Shown here one piece after another: positions 1 to 6,308 of a stretch of 7,852 nt of DNA; within the stretch, counting starts at the first letter, position 1, and each line of letters begins with the position of its first letter. The notes below the pieces were generated by a model. The model did no database searches. It had not been told where the DNA came from and saw only the letters and a program-made list of their open reading frames with translations. Source of the DNA: CAZJKE01 sp964555625 (GTDB lineage: Bacteria; Planctomycetota; Phycisphaerae; Phycisphaerales; SM1A02); the NCBI GenBank assembly GCA_964555625.1, contig CAZKTE010000065.1, forward strand, positions 1-7,852, given 5' to 3'. The position numbers and the translations under genes were made by a program.

Positions 1-388
1 TTTGGCAGCTTCCGCATCCAGGCTCGCTCACCGCGCAGAAGGAATGCTTGAGCCACGATGTACCAATCTGCTCGAAGCGACCATTTGCAAGGCGGTAGCA
101 GTTTTGCGCAATGACGGGATAGGACTCGTTGCCCTGAGAGCCCCAGGTTGCTTCCTCATCGCCCCAGTTGCAGGAGGTGGTGCCGAATGCGTAGGCATTG
201 ATGCCGTCCCCGCTCCCGTAATGCTCCATGTCTAATCCACCGGAGCCGCCCGCATACCAGGTGACAACATCAGGACCGACTATGCCGCGGTCTGCATCGC
301 CACTTGGGTCACCGACGCCATCTAGGGACAGGAGGCCAACCGTTGCAGTAACTGCAAGGGCAGCCATGTACAGGGGCAATCCACGCAT
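1..388 (-). CDS. Secreted cysteine-containing protein, 3' end outside window
   Basis: Reading the minus strand from an ATG at 388 gives 129 open codons to the window edge, with no stop. The start is well supported: AAGGAG at 397-402 lies 8 nt upstream. Residues 2-22 look like an export signal: Arg at 2, then a hydrophobic run (LPLYMAALAVTATVGLLSL). The mature part is acidic and rich in Gly, Trp and Cys (Cys 73, 97, 118, 125, 128). Recognisable stretches are GPDVVTWYAGG at 38-48, 'TTSCNWG' near 70-76, 'YPVIAQNCYRL' at 90-100 and 'RFEQIGTSWLKH' at 104-115. From memory this resembles a family of exported planctomycete proteins with 'QNMYRL...FEQIGxSWLKH' followed by a Cys-rich stretch; I cannot verify that here. 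Function is unknown. The cysteines may form disulfides outside the cytoplasm. An alternative in-frame Met is at residue 8, but it lacks the well-placed ribosome binding site. Confidence 0.8.
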   Translation of the reverse strand, partial: MRGLPLYMAALAVTATVGLLSLDGVGDPSGDADRGIVGPDVVTWYAGGSGGLDMEHYGSGDGINAYAFGTTSCNWGDEEATWGSQGNESYPVIAQNCYRLANGRFEQIGTSWLKHSFCAVSEPGCGSCQ

Positions 389-596
389 GGGTCCTTCTCC
401 TTCAGGTGGGGCCAATAGCCCCATGACCCTCCAACTTAGCACGACAACTGTGTGTCGGGCATCGTTCCATTCGCAGTTTCAGACTGTAGGTTGCCGTTAT
501 TGCCAACGGCTCCCCCCTCGAGGGGTCCGATACCAAGCTCCGGCGGCAGGGGGTCTGGGGGGCTCGTACCCGCGCCAGCTATATAAATATGGAGGG
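389..596. other. Intergenic region with small inverted repeats and an AT-rich patch
   Basis: No supported gene lies here. It separates the arfB stop from the start of the secreted-protein gene, both on the minus strand. It contains GCCGTT/AACGGC at 493-498/505-510 (6-nt loop), a perfect 12-bp palindrome CCCCTCGAGGGG at 514-525, and GGGGC/GCCCC at 408-412/418-422, just upstream of the ribosome binding site of the secreted-protein gene. An AT-rich patch at 580-590 (TATATAAATAT) stands out in GC-rich surroundings and could hold a -10 element for the minus strand. I could not pair it with a convincing -35. None of the hairpins is followed by a T tract on either strand, so I do not call an intrinsic terminator. 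Confidence 0.5.
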
Positions 597-1016
597 CTAA
601 TCGTCGCCGGGACGCGATCGAAGCCGCTTGACGGCTCCGCGACGGCGTTTGCGCTCAAGGCGTCGCCGTCGCTGGGCCGCTGGCACGCGGCGAGGCTTGC
701 GCGGGCTGCGTCGCCGCAGCGCGTTGGCCAGGAGCTCGCTGAAGCGCGAGATGGTCGCTTTTCGATTGGCCTGTTGGGATCGATGGCGCGATGAGACCAC
801 CCGCAGGATGCCCGCGCGGCTGATTCGAGTCGAGAGCGCGTTCTGGAGTCTTTGCTTCTGCGCGGGAGTCAGGGATGGCGAGGCGTCGACGTCGAATCGC
901 AGCGTGATGCGCGTGGCGACGCGGTTGACGCTCTGTCCACCGGGCCCACTGCCAGTCGATGCGCTGAACGAGAGCTCGGCGTCCGGAATCGTCAGGCGAT
1001 CATTGATTCGCGGCAT
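597..1016 (-). CDS. arfB: ArfB-type peptidyl-tRNA hydrolase (GGQ ribosome rescue factor)
   Basis: This 139-residue protein matches the ArfB/YaeJ/ICT1 family, which enters ribosomes stalled without a stop codon and hydrolyses the peptidyl-tRNA ester. The catalytic GGQ is at residues 26-28, within 'GSGPGGQSVNRVATRITLRF' (22-41), the signature of class I release-factor-like hydrolases. The domain ends around residue 100. A strongly basic tail follows (about 101-136, mostly Arg/Lys), as expected for the ArfB C-terminus that sits in the empty mRNA channel. Length fits the family (about 140), unlike RF1/RF2, which are much longer. The ATG at 1016 is 1 nt beyond the stop of the upstream fusion gene, so the two are probably co-transcribed and translationally coupled. 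An open frame runs further upstream, but that part overlaps the fusion gene out of frame and has no family similarity. The stop is TAG at 597-599. Confidence 0.93.
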   Translation of the reverse strand: MPRINDRLTIPDAELSFSASTGSGPGGQSVNRVATRITLRFDVDASPSLTPAQKQRLQNALSTRISRAGILRVVSSRHRSQQANRKATISRFSELLANALRRRSPRKPRRVPAAQRRRRLERKRRRGAVKRLRSRPGDD

Positions 1017-1017
1017 G

Positions 1018-2418
1018 TCAGCGCGCGGTCGCCAACTGGGACCAGGCGGCGTAGCCGCCGGCGAGGTTTGTGACGTGATACCCATGGCGGCGCAGGGCCA
1101 TGCATGCTGCGGCGCTGCGCAGGCCACCTGCGCAATGCACGAGCAGCGGGCGGTCGGCGTCCAGATCGTCAAGGTGCGCGAGCAAGCGCGTGTGTGGCAC
1201 ATGCGTCGACCCGTCGATGTGCCCGGCGTCTCGTTCATCCCCGCGGCGGACGTCCAAGACAGCCATGGCATCGGAGGCGATGGATGTCTCGGCGTCCTGC
1301 GCGGCCAGTTCGTCCATCGTTGCAAGTCCGCCTGCCGCGGTCAGCACGTCCGGAGGTGCCCAGGCGACCAAGTGATCGAGCCCGATGCGCACGGCGCCGC
1401 GAACGGCGCGATCGAGGCTGGCCTCCTCGACGATCAGGGCGATGGCGTCATCGGGATCGACGTAGGAACCTGCGAAGTCATGGAACCAATTGCCAAGGGG
1501 TGCCCAGATGGATCCGGGTATGTGACCAGCGGCGACCTGCGGCCACGGCCGCGTGTCGATCACCACGCACTCGTCTGGCAGGTCGGTGACCTGCATGATC
1601 TGCGAGGGCGCTGGCAGTGATGCCAGCGGCGGCACGCCGTCGCGGTTCCGTCGCTTCATGCGCGCAAAGTGCAGCGGTGGCGATGGTTGGCTGTCGAGCA
1701 TGTAGGCGATGAACGCCGCTTGATCGTCGGCGACGGCGAGGGCTGGGTTGGAATGTCGTTCCTGGCCCACGCTGGTGGAGGGCTGGTCGGTCATGGCCTT
1801 GCCGCAGGCGCTTCCTGCCCCGTGTCCAGGCCAGACTGCAAGGTGATCGCTCAACTCGAGGAACTGCAGCGCCGATGCATGCAGGTCGCGGGCCGAGGCC
1901 TCCATTGCGCCTTCGATGCCCGCGGCCGTCTCGAGGAGATCGGGGCGACCGAGGTTGCCTGCGAAGACGAAGTCCCCGCTGACGAGGCCGATGATGTCGT
2001 CCGTCTGGCCGTCATGGACGTGGAAGCAGATGTGCTCAGGGGTGTGGCCGGGCGTGTGGACGACGTCGATGGCGACATCGCCGACGCTGAAGGTGTCGCC
2101 GCTCCCCACCAGTTGCACGGGCAGGGAGGAATTGGCTGGCCAGGTGTAGGACCAGTCCTCGCCGCCGCAGGCGCTGAGCATGCACTTGGCGCCGGTCAGG
2201 TCGGCCAATGCAGCGCTGCCGCTGAGGAAGTCGGCGTGGATGTGCGTCTCTGCTACGTGGGTGATGCGCAGGCCGGCCGCGGCCGCTGCCTCGATGTATC
2301 GATCGACGTCGCGCAGGGGGTCGATGATCAGTGCCGATCCGGTGGCCTGGCAACCGACCATCCACGCCGCTTGGGCGAGGTCCGCGTCTGGAATGCGTGT
2401 GATCAACATCGCCCGCAT
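1018..2418 (-). CDS. Metallo-beta-lactamase/double-rhodanese fusion, persulfide dioxygenase-like
   Basis: A 466-residue cytoplasmic protein. The N-terminal metallo-beta-lactamase domain (about 4-250) carries THIHADFLSG at 58-67 (His59, His61, Asp63), HTPGHTPEH at 121-129 (His125), SGDFVF at 147-152 (Asp149) and PGHG at 197-200 (His199). 'STSVGQERHSNPAL' (214-227) and 'MKRRNRDGVPPL' (254-265) are typical of the ETHE1/CstB group, where one iron oxidises glutathione or other persulfides to sulfite. Two rhodanese domains follow. The first (about 275-355) has no cysteine at the active-site position and is probably structural. The second (about 365-462) has the loop CAGGLRS with Cys429 as likely sulfur acceptor. 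This layout resembles CstB, which links persulfide oxidation to sulfur transfer. The substrate cannot be read from the sequence. Start: ATG at 2418; an in-frame ATG three codons later is possible and no strong ribosome binding site separates them. arfB follows after 1 nt. Confidence 0.88.
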   Translation of the reverse strand: MRAMLITRIPDADLAQAAWMVGCQATGSALIIDPLRDVDRYIEAAAAAGLRITHVAETHIHADFLSGSAALADLTGAKCMLSACGGEDWSYTWPANSSLPVQLVGSGDTFSVGDVAIDVVHTPGHTPEHICFHVHDGQTDDIIGLVSGDFVFAGNLGRPDLLETAAGIEGAMEASARDLHASALQFLELSDHLAVWPGHGAGSACGKAMTDQPSTSVGQERHSNPALAVADDQAAFIAYMLDSQPSPPLHFARMKRRNRDGVPPLASLPAPSQIMQVTDLPDECVVIDTRPWPQVAAGHIPGSIWAPLGNWFHDFAGSYVDPDDAIALIVEEASLDRAVRGAVRIGLDHLVAWAPPDVLTAAGGLATMDELAAQDAETSIASDAMAVLDVRRGDERDAGHIDGSTHVPHTRLLAHLDDLDADRPLLVHCAGGLRSAAACMALRRHGYHVTNLAGGYAAWSQLATAR

Positions 2419-2515
2419 GCTACTGCCAGGGGCGTGCGGCGCGCGACTTGAACGATTCGCGAGAAAACTTCGTACCAGCCTTCAGGAGCGCTTCGCGAGG
2501 GCCGATGGACCACGT

Positions 2516-2519
2516 GGAG
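2516..2519 (+). promoter_or_regulatory. Ribosome binding site of the 42-residue ORF
   Basis: GGAG at 2516-2519 is 7 nt before the ATG at 2527. It is the main support that this short ORF is translated, and it favours this ATG over the out-of-frame ATG at 2505. Confidence 0.5.
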
Positions 2520-2526
2520 CCAGTGC

Positions 2527-2655
2527 ATGAAGAAGAAGAAGTGGTATTCATGGATCATCGCCCGTGAGGATCTGCTGGTGAAGGTACTGGCCTCTGCCAG
2601 CGGTCTCTTCGTGGGCATGATGCTCGGAAGAGGACTGCAGGTCCTCTTCGCCTGA
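2527..2655 (+). CDS. Small hydrophobic protein, 42 residues, function unknown
   Basis: An ORF of 43 codons including TGA encodes a Lys-rich start (MKKKKWYSW) followed by IIAREDLLVKV and a hydrophobic, small-residue C-terminal half with GLFVGMMLGRGLQVLFA. This resembles a single membrane-associated helix with a cytoplasmic positive N-terminus. GGAG lies 7 nt upstream of the ATG. The ORF fits the gap between two minus-strand genes almost exactly: 108 nt from the divergent fusion-gene start (2418) and 3 nt from the convergent nadB end (2659). That fit, plus the ribosome binding site and plausible protein composition, argues for a real gene. I do not recognise the family. Its last codons lie in a 9-bp inverted repeat (2627-2649), which constrains both protein and RNA structure. 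It may be overlooked by gene callers with a length cut-off. Confidence 0.6.
   Translation: MKKKKWYSWIIAREDLLVKVLASASGLFVGMMLGRGLQVLFA
2627..2649. terminator. Inverted repeat between convergent genes, possible bidirectional terminator
   Basis: GAAGAGGAC (2627-2635) and GTCCTCTTC (2641-2649) form a perfect 9-bp stem around a 5-nt loop (TGCAG). It starts 10 nt past the nadB stop on the minus strand and covers the last codons of the small plus-strand ORF. Location between convergent genes suits a shared transcription end or 3'-end stabiliser. No T tract follows on either strand, so a classical intrinsic terminator is not shown. Confidence 0.4.
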
Positions 2656-2658
2656 GGA

Positions 2659-4332
2659 TCAGATCGCCCCTGTGGCGATCTCGATCGACGCCGTCCCAAG
2701 TTGCAACCCAACGCGGTGGCCGTCCTGCATGGCAGGCACGGCCACGCTGTGCTTGGCGAGGTCGTTGCTGCGGGGGAAGTCCGTCCGGTAGTGCACGCCA
2801 CGCGACTCGCGGCGATCCATCGCAGCTGTGGTGGCGATCTGCGCCACTGTCAGCATGTTGATCAGCTCCCAGCCGCGTGGTTCAGCGGGCGCCAGGCGCC
2901 GCGCCGCGTCAAACCAGAATGCAAGGCGGTCGATGGCCTCGCCGAGGGCTGCTCCATTGCGCTCCAGGCCTACCTGCCGCCACATCAGGGACTTGAGGGA
3001 GTATGTGAGGTCCGTCACGCCAAGTTCGATCCCATGGGGTGGATGGTCCATGCTCGAGCGCAACACCCGGTCAGGCTTGGGACCGCTACGCTTCGATGCG
3101 CTGCGAGCCGCTTCGCGTCCGGCGGCCTCGCCCAGCACCATGCCTTCAAGCAGCGAGTTGGAGCCGATGCGATTTGCGCCATGCAGCCCGCTGCTTGCGC
3201 ATTCGCCGACGGCCCAGAGTCCCGGGACGCCCGTGCGACCCTCAGCATCGACTCTCAGTCCACCGATCATGTAGTGCGCTCCGGGCCGCACCGGAACAGG
3301 GTCGCAGGCGATGTCGATGCCGAAGAAGCAACAGATGCGACTGACGGCCGGAAAGAGTTCATGTGGATCGCCGTCGATCTCGCCGAGATCCAGGTACACG
3401 CTGGTGTCGCCCGTCTCGATCATGCGCCGAAACGCCGCCCGGCTGACCACATCCCTCGGCGCGAGTTCCGCGTCGTCGTGCGCTGCGGGCATGAATCGAT
3501 CGCCGTGACGATCACGCAGCACGCCGCCGTGTCCGCGGACGACCTCGCTGACCAGGACGCGTGCCGCACCGGCGATGTACAGGCATGTGGGGTGAAACTG
3601 GAAGAACTCCATGTCTCGCACGGTTGCGCCTGCGCGGAGGCCGATGGCCACGCCATCTGCAGTCGCGATGGACGGGTTGGTGGTCTCGCGGTAGAGCTGC
3701 CCGCCGCCGCCGGTGGAGAGGATGACCTGGGCGGCGGTGTAGAGCACCAGCGATCCTTCACTGTTGCGAGCAAGCAGGCCGTAGACGCTGCCGTCGGCCG
3801 TGACGACATCGATTGCAAAGGTATCTGGGAAGAGCGTGATGGCACTCGATGCGCTGAGCGCGCCTGACATGACCCGCTGGAGCTCAAGGCCCGTCGCGTC
3901 TCCGTCGGCATGAATGATCCGCCGCTGCCCGTGTCCGCCCTCGCGGGCAAGGTGCAGGCTTCCATCGTCGCGGCGATCGAACTGTGCTCCAAGATCAAGC
4001 AGTTGCTGGACCGCGCTGGGCCCGCCATGGACGATCCGGCGCACCGCATCGGCGTCACAGAGGCCGCGGCCCACGGACATGGTGTCTGCGATATGCGCGT
4101 CGAAGGAGTCCTCATCTGCGATCACCGCGGCCATGCCGCCGCGAGCTACGCGGGTGTTAGTCGTGTCCAGATCCGCCTTGGTCACAAGCGCTACGGACCG
4201 TCCCTCATCAGCAGCGGCGAGCGCGGCGGCTCCACCTGCGATGCCGCCACCGACGACCACGACGTCAAAGCGGTACGCGGGGATAGTTCGCAGGTCCACC
4301 TCCGCCAGATACCTGTCAAGGCAGAGGGTCAT
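2659..4332 (-). CDS. nadB: L-aspartate oxidase (NAD de novo biosynthesis)
   Basis: This 557-residue flavoprotein oxidises L-aspartate to iminoaspartate, the first step of de novo NAD synthesis. The FAD-binding Rossmann motif is at 25-37 (VVVVGGGIAGGAA). 'TNTRVARGGMAAV' (58-70) matches the flavin-contacting segment. 'REGGHGQRRIIHADGDATG' (130-148) and 'MEFFQFHPTCLY' (241-252, His247) are typical of the succinate dehydrogenase/fumarate reductase flavoprotein superfamily. Probable active-site residues are Glu131, His247, Arg293 (in PRDVVSRA), His353 (in HYMIGG) and Arg388 (in ANRIGSNSLLEG). The EGGHxxRR pattern, the ~540-residue length and the adjacent nadA favour NadB over SdhA/FrdA. A helical C-terminal domain (about 425-530) ends with 'SRGVHYRTDFP' (510-520), conserved in NadB. 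The ATG at 4332 overlaps the nadA stop by 4 nt (ATGA), which fixes the start and suggests translational coupling. Confidence 0.96.
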   Translation of the reverse strand: MTLCLDRYLAEVDLRTIPAYRFDVVVVGGGIAGGAAALAAADEGRSVALVTKADLDTTNTRVARGGMAAVIADEDSFDAHIADTMSVGRGLCDADAVRRIVHGGPSAVQQLLDLGAQFDRRDDGSLHLAREGGHGQRRIIHADGDATGLELQRVMSGALSASSAITLFPDTFAIDVVTADGSVYGLLARNSEGSLVLYTAAQVILSTGGGGQLYRETTNPSIATADGVAIGLRAGATVRDMEFFQFHPTCLYIAGAARVLVSEVVRGHGGVLRDRHGDRFMPAAHDDAELAPRDVVSRAAFRRMIETGDTSVYLDLGEIDGDPHELFPAVSRICCFFGIDIACDPVPVRPGAHYMIGGLRVDAEGRTGVPGLWAVGECASSGLHGANRIGSNSLLEGMVLGEAAGREAARSASKRSGPKPDRVLRSSMDHPPHGIELGVTDLTYSLKSLMWRQVGLERNGAALGEAIDRLAFWFDAARRLAPAEPRGWELINMLTVAQIATTAAMDRRESRGVHYRTDFPRSNDLAKHSVAVPAMQDGHRVGLQLGTASIEIATGAI

Positions 4333-5660
4333 GGCGCCGACTCCGTGATCTCGATCATCCGCTCAAGGGCCAGGCGGGCCTGTGCGCAGAGGGTCTTTCG
4401 GGCGTCCGGGTCGAGGCGGTCGCGGCGACCACTGGCCTCGTCGACGGTGTCGCCGGCCATGACGCGGTTGATCTGGGGCGCCTCGCCGCGTCGCAGCAGG
4501 TCGAGCATGCCCGCGAGGTGGGGAGGGTCATTTCGACTCATCGTCGCGCACCCGCATCCGGCGATGCCCGAGCCGAGTTCTGGGATGTCGGCGAGGTGTC
4601 GTACCTCCACGCCGCGACGCGCCGCCTGCTCCGTGGCGTTTCTCACGAAGTGGCCCTCGGTCCCGACCGCGATGCGGCTGCCGGAGGGGGCGTCCATGAT
4701 CGTATTCCAAAGGTACGCGGTGCTGCCGGCGCCGTCCGCTGCGCGTACAGCGTCGATGGGTGCCTCGGGATGGATGAGCACCTGCCACTTGCGATCCTGC
4801 CACCAGGCAACCTGCTCGGCGTTGAAGATCGTGTGTACCCCGCAGTAGCCGCCCCAGAGCAGCATGGGCGCATCGTCAAGACCGTCGATGGCATCGAGGT
4901 CGGCGCCGCTGGTTGGAATCGTCACGAGGGACTCGATGTCCATGCCCAGGCGGTCTGCGGTGTTTCTCCCCAGGTGTTCATCGGGCAGGAAGAGGACCCG
5001 GCGTCCATCGCGCCGCGCCCAGTCGACAATCAAGTGCGCGTTGGAACTGGTGCAGACGGCGCCGCCGCTGCGGCCGGCGAGCGCCTTGAGGCGGCCGGAG
5101 GTATTCATGTAGGCCACCACGACCAGGTCATCGACGAAGCGATCGATGAGGGCGTCGGCCACGGGCAGGACCATCCAGTCCTTGGCCATCATCTCCATCG
5201 TGCAGCCGGCCTTGGGATTGGTGATCCAGACTTCCTGGTCGTCGGTGGCGAGCGTTGCGATCGTCTCGGCCATGAAGTGCACGGCCGACTCGACGATCAC
5301 TGTCTTGTTGGGATTGGCCGCCGACTGCAGGGCGAGTTGGTAGCTGTCTGCCACTAGGCCGCCGTACCGCTCCACGAGCTTGACGATCTCGCCGCCCATG
5401 TAGTAGTGGGCCAGGAGCAGCAGGGAATCGCCGAAGTGGTCCTGCGCTGGCTGCACGTAGCGATCCAGCCAGGGAAGCACAGTTCCGGGGGTGCGATCAG
5501 GGAGCGCGTGGTACTCCTGCGCGTAGGGCTTGAATTCCTCCTGGTACCAGTCCAGCGGCAGGTCGCCCTGGCAGATGGGGAGATCAGGCTCCAATGCGAT
5601 GCCGGTTGGAACTGCTTGCGGAAGGATGGCTAGCGCGTCGGCCATAGGCAGATGCGCCAT
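4329..5660 (-). CDS. nadA: Quinolinate synthase
   Basis: NadA condenses iminoaspartate with dihydroxyacetone phosphate to quinolinate at a [4Fe-4S] cluster. From the ATG at 5660 the protein has 443 residues. Family landmarks: LLAHYY at 82-87, 'ADSYQLA' at 104-110, 'TNPKAGCTMEMMA' at 147-159 (Cys153), VCTSSNAH at 202-209, LWGGYCGVHTIF at 268-279 (Cys273) and 'AGCGCATM' at 367-374 (Cys369, Cys371). Cys153, Cys273 and one of Cys369/371 are the likely cluster ligands. Spacing is like the Bacillus/long type, but the roughly 75 residues before the first core strand are longer than in short NadA forms. The frame stays open to 5822, but that extension overlaps the upstream solenoid gene and looks like its shadow. 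Starts at 5660 or 5645 both fit; no clear ribosome binding site decides, and the first leaves 22 nt after the upstream stop. nadB overlaps the 3' end by 4 nt. Confidence 0.95.
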   Translation of the reverse strand: MAHLPMADALAILPQAVPTGIALEPDLPICQGDLPLDWYQEEFKPYAQEYHALPDRTPGTVLPWLDRYVQPAQDHFGDSLLLLAHYYMGGEIVKLVERYGGLVADSYQLALQSAANPNKTVIVESAVHFMAETIATLATDDQEVWITNPKAGCTMEMMAKDWMVLPVADALIDRFVDDLVVVAYMNTSGRLKALAGRSGGAVCTSSNAHLIVDWARRDGRRVLFLPDEHLGRNTADRLGMDIESLVTIPTSGADLDAIDGLDDAPMLLWGGYCGVHTIFNAEQVAWWQDRKWQVLIHPEAPIDAVRAADGAGSTAYLWNTIMDAPSGSRIAVGTEGHFVRNATEQAARRGVEVRHLADIPELGSGIAGCGCATMSRNDPPHLAGMLDLLRRGEAPQINRVMAGDTVDEASGRRDRLDPDARKTLCAQARLALERMIEITESAP

Positions 5661-5682
5661 GATACTTCGAGCAGGGGGCTCA

Positions 5683-6264
5683 CTACTCGCTGTTGCCAGC
5701 TTCGTCGTAGTTGCCGCTGATGGTGCCCTCGACGGTCCCTTGATGATCGAGGGTAGCACCCGTGACCTCCAGGTCACCTCCCACGGTGCCGACATCGTTG
5801 ATTGTGATCTTCTCCCCGACAAACGAGACGTCTCCGGTCACGGTGCCGTTGATGGTCAACTGTTCACCCATGAAGGACAGGTCGCCGTTGAGGGTGCCGT
5901 TGATCAGCAGGTATGCGCCCATGAAGTGCATGCTTCCATCGACGGTGCCGTCGATGGTCGTCTTCTCGCCCAACATGGTGAGGTTTCCATCGAGCGTGCC
6001 TTCAATGTGCAGGCTTTCGCCCATGTAGAAGGAGTCGCCAGTGATCACGGAGTCGGCGCCGATGTGGAACGACTCGCCCATGTTCATCGTGTATCCGATG
6101 AACGGAACGAAGCTGTTGCCAGCCCAGACCAGCAGGAGTACCGCGAGGATGACCATCGCTAGGCAGCCACAGCCGACCTTCTTGATGCATCCGCCTGGCC
6201 GCGTATCGAGTTCGGCGACGTCCGCGTTTACGACAACTTCTTGTTCAGTCATGGCGGACATCAT
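5683..6264 (-). CDS. Membrane-anchored bactofilin-like beta-solenoid protein
   Basis: A 193-residue protein. Residues 1-30 are polar, with Cys26, 32 and 34 near the membrane edge. One strongly hydrophobic segment at about 33-50 (GCLAMVILAVLLLVWAGN) follows Lys28-Lys29, suggesting a cytoplasmic N-terminus and an anchored helix. Residues 62-183 form short repeats, four of them exactly 17 residues (81-148), with the pattern MGExLxIxGTxxGxxxF, as in bactofilin/polymer-forming proteins (DUF583-like) that fold as right-handed beta-solenoids and self-assemble. After the helix the solenoid would face outside the cytoplasm; classic bactofilins are cytoplasmic, so this may be a related structural envelope protein. 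It ends 22 nt before nadA and probably leads that transcription unit, with no obvious metabolic link. Start is uncertain: ATGs at 6264, 6261 and 6252 are in frame, and none has a well-placed ribosome binding site. Confidence 0.8.
   Translation of the reverse strand: MMSAMTEQEVVVNADVAELDTRPGGCIKKVGCGCLAMVILAVLLLVWAGNSFVPFIGYTMNMGESFHIGADSVITGDSFYMGESLHIEGTLDGNLTMLGEKTTIDGTVDGSMHFMGAYLLINGTLNGDLSFMGEQLTINGTVTGDVSFVGEKITINDVGTVGGDLEVTGATLDHQGTVEGTISGNYDEAGNSE
5821..6024 (-). repeat. Four tandem 51-nt coding repeats (17-residue solenoid units)
   Basis: Four in-frame units encode residues 81-97, 98-114, 115-131 and 132-148 of the solenoid protein. DNA similarity is still visible: GGTGCCGTTGAT recurs at 5842 and 5893, with GGTGCCGTCGAT at 5944, and CCCATGAAG recurs at 5867 and 5918, each exactly 51 nt apart. 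Flanking units are longer and more diverged. Confidence 0.8.
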
Positions 6265-6308
6265 AGTGACGCGAGTGCCTTGGGTGAGGTGGTAAGATGC
6301 CTCCCCCT

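Noticed and set aside
493..525. Inverted repeats considered as an arfB terminator
   Set aside because: The stems are short or loop-less, and no T tract follows in the direction of arfB transcription.
228..794. 188-codon plus-strand frame over the intergenic region
   Set aside because: It overlaps the signal-peptide end of the secreted-protein gene and the arfB end, both better supported, and its product looks random (Ser/Pro/Arg-rich).
1017..1325. N-terminal extension of the ArfB frame to an ATG at 1325
   Set aside because: The extension overlaps the rhodanese coding region out of frame, has shadow-like composition (Trp/Arg/Pro-rich), and the ATG at 1016 starts exactly where ArfB similarity begins.
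628..1620. 330-codon plus-strand open frame
   Set aside because: It lies antisense to arfB and the fusion gene, where GC-rich codon use produces long open frames; no recognisable domain or ribosome binding site.
2456..2499. TTCGCGAG repeated at 2456 and 2492 as a possible operator pair
   Set aside because: Only 8 bp each in GC-rich DNA; chance is likely without conservation data.
2701..3867. 388-codon plus-strand open frame
   Set aside because: It is antisense to nadB, which has unmistakable family motifs; the translation has no domain-like features.
3910..4848. 312-codon plus-strand open frame
   Set aside because: Antisense to the nadA/nadB junction; composition and lack of motifs mark it as a shadow.
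5661..5822. Extended NadA start at 5822
   Set aside because: These codons lie mostly inside the solenoid gene and show no NadA-like sequence; the start at 5660 sits just after the upstream stop.
5821..6024. Tandem 51-nt repeats considered as a CRISPR-like array
   Set aside because: The units are contiguous, in frame and encode solenoid repeats; there are no unique spacers.
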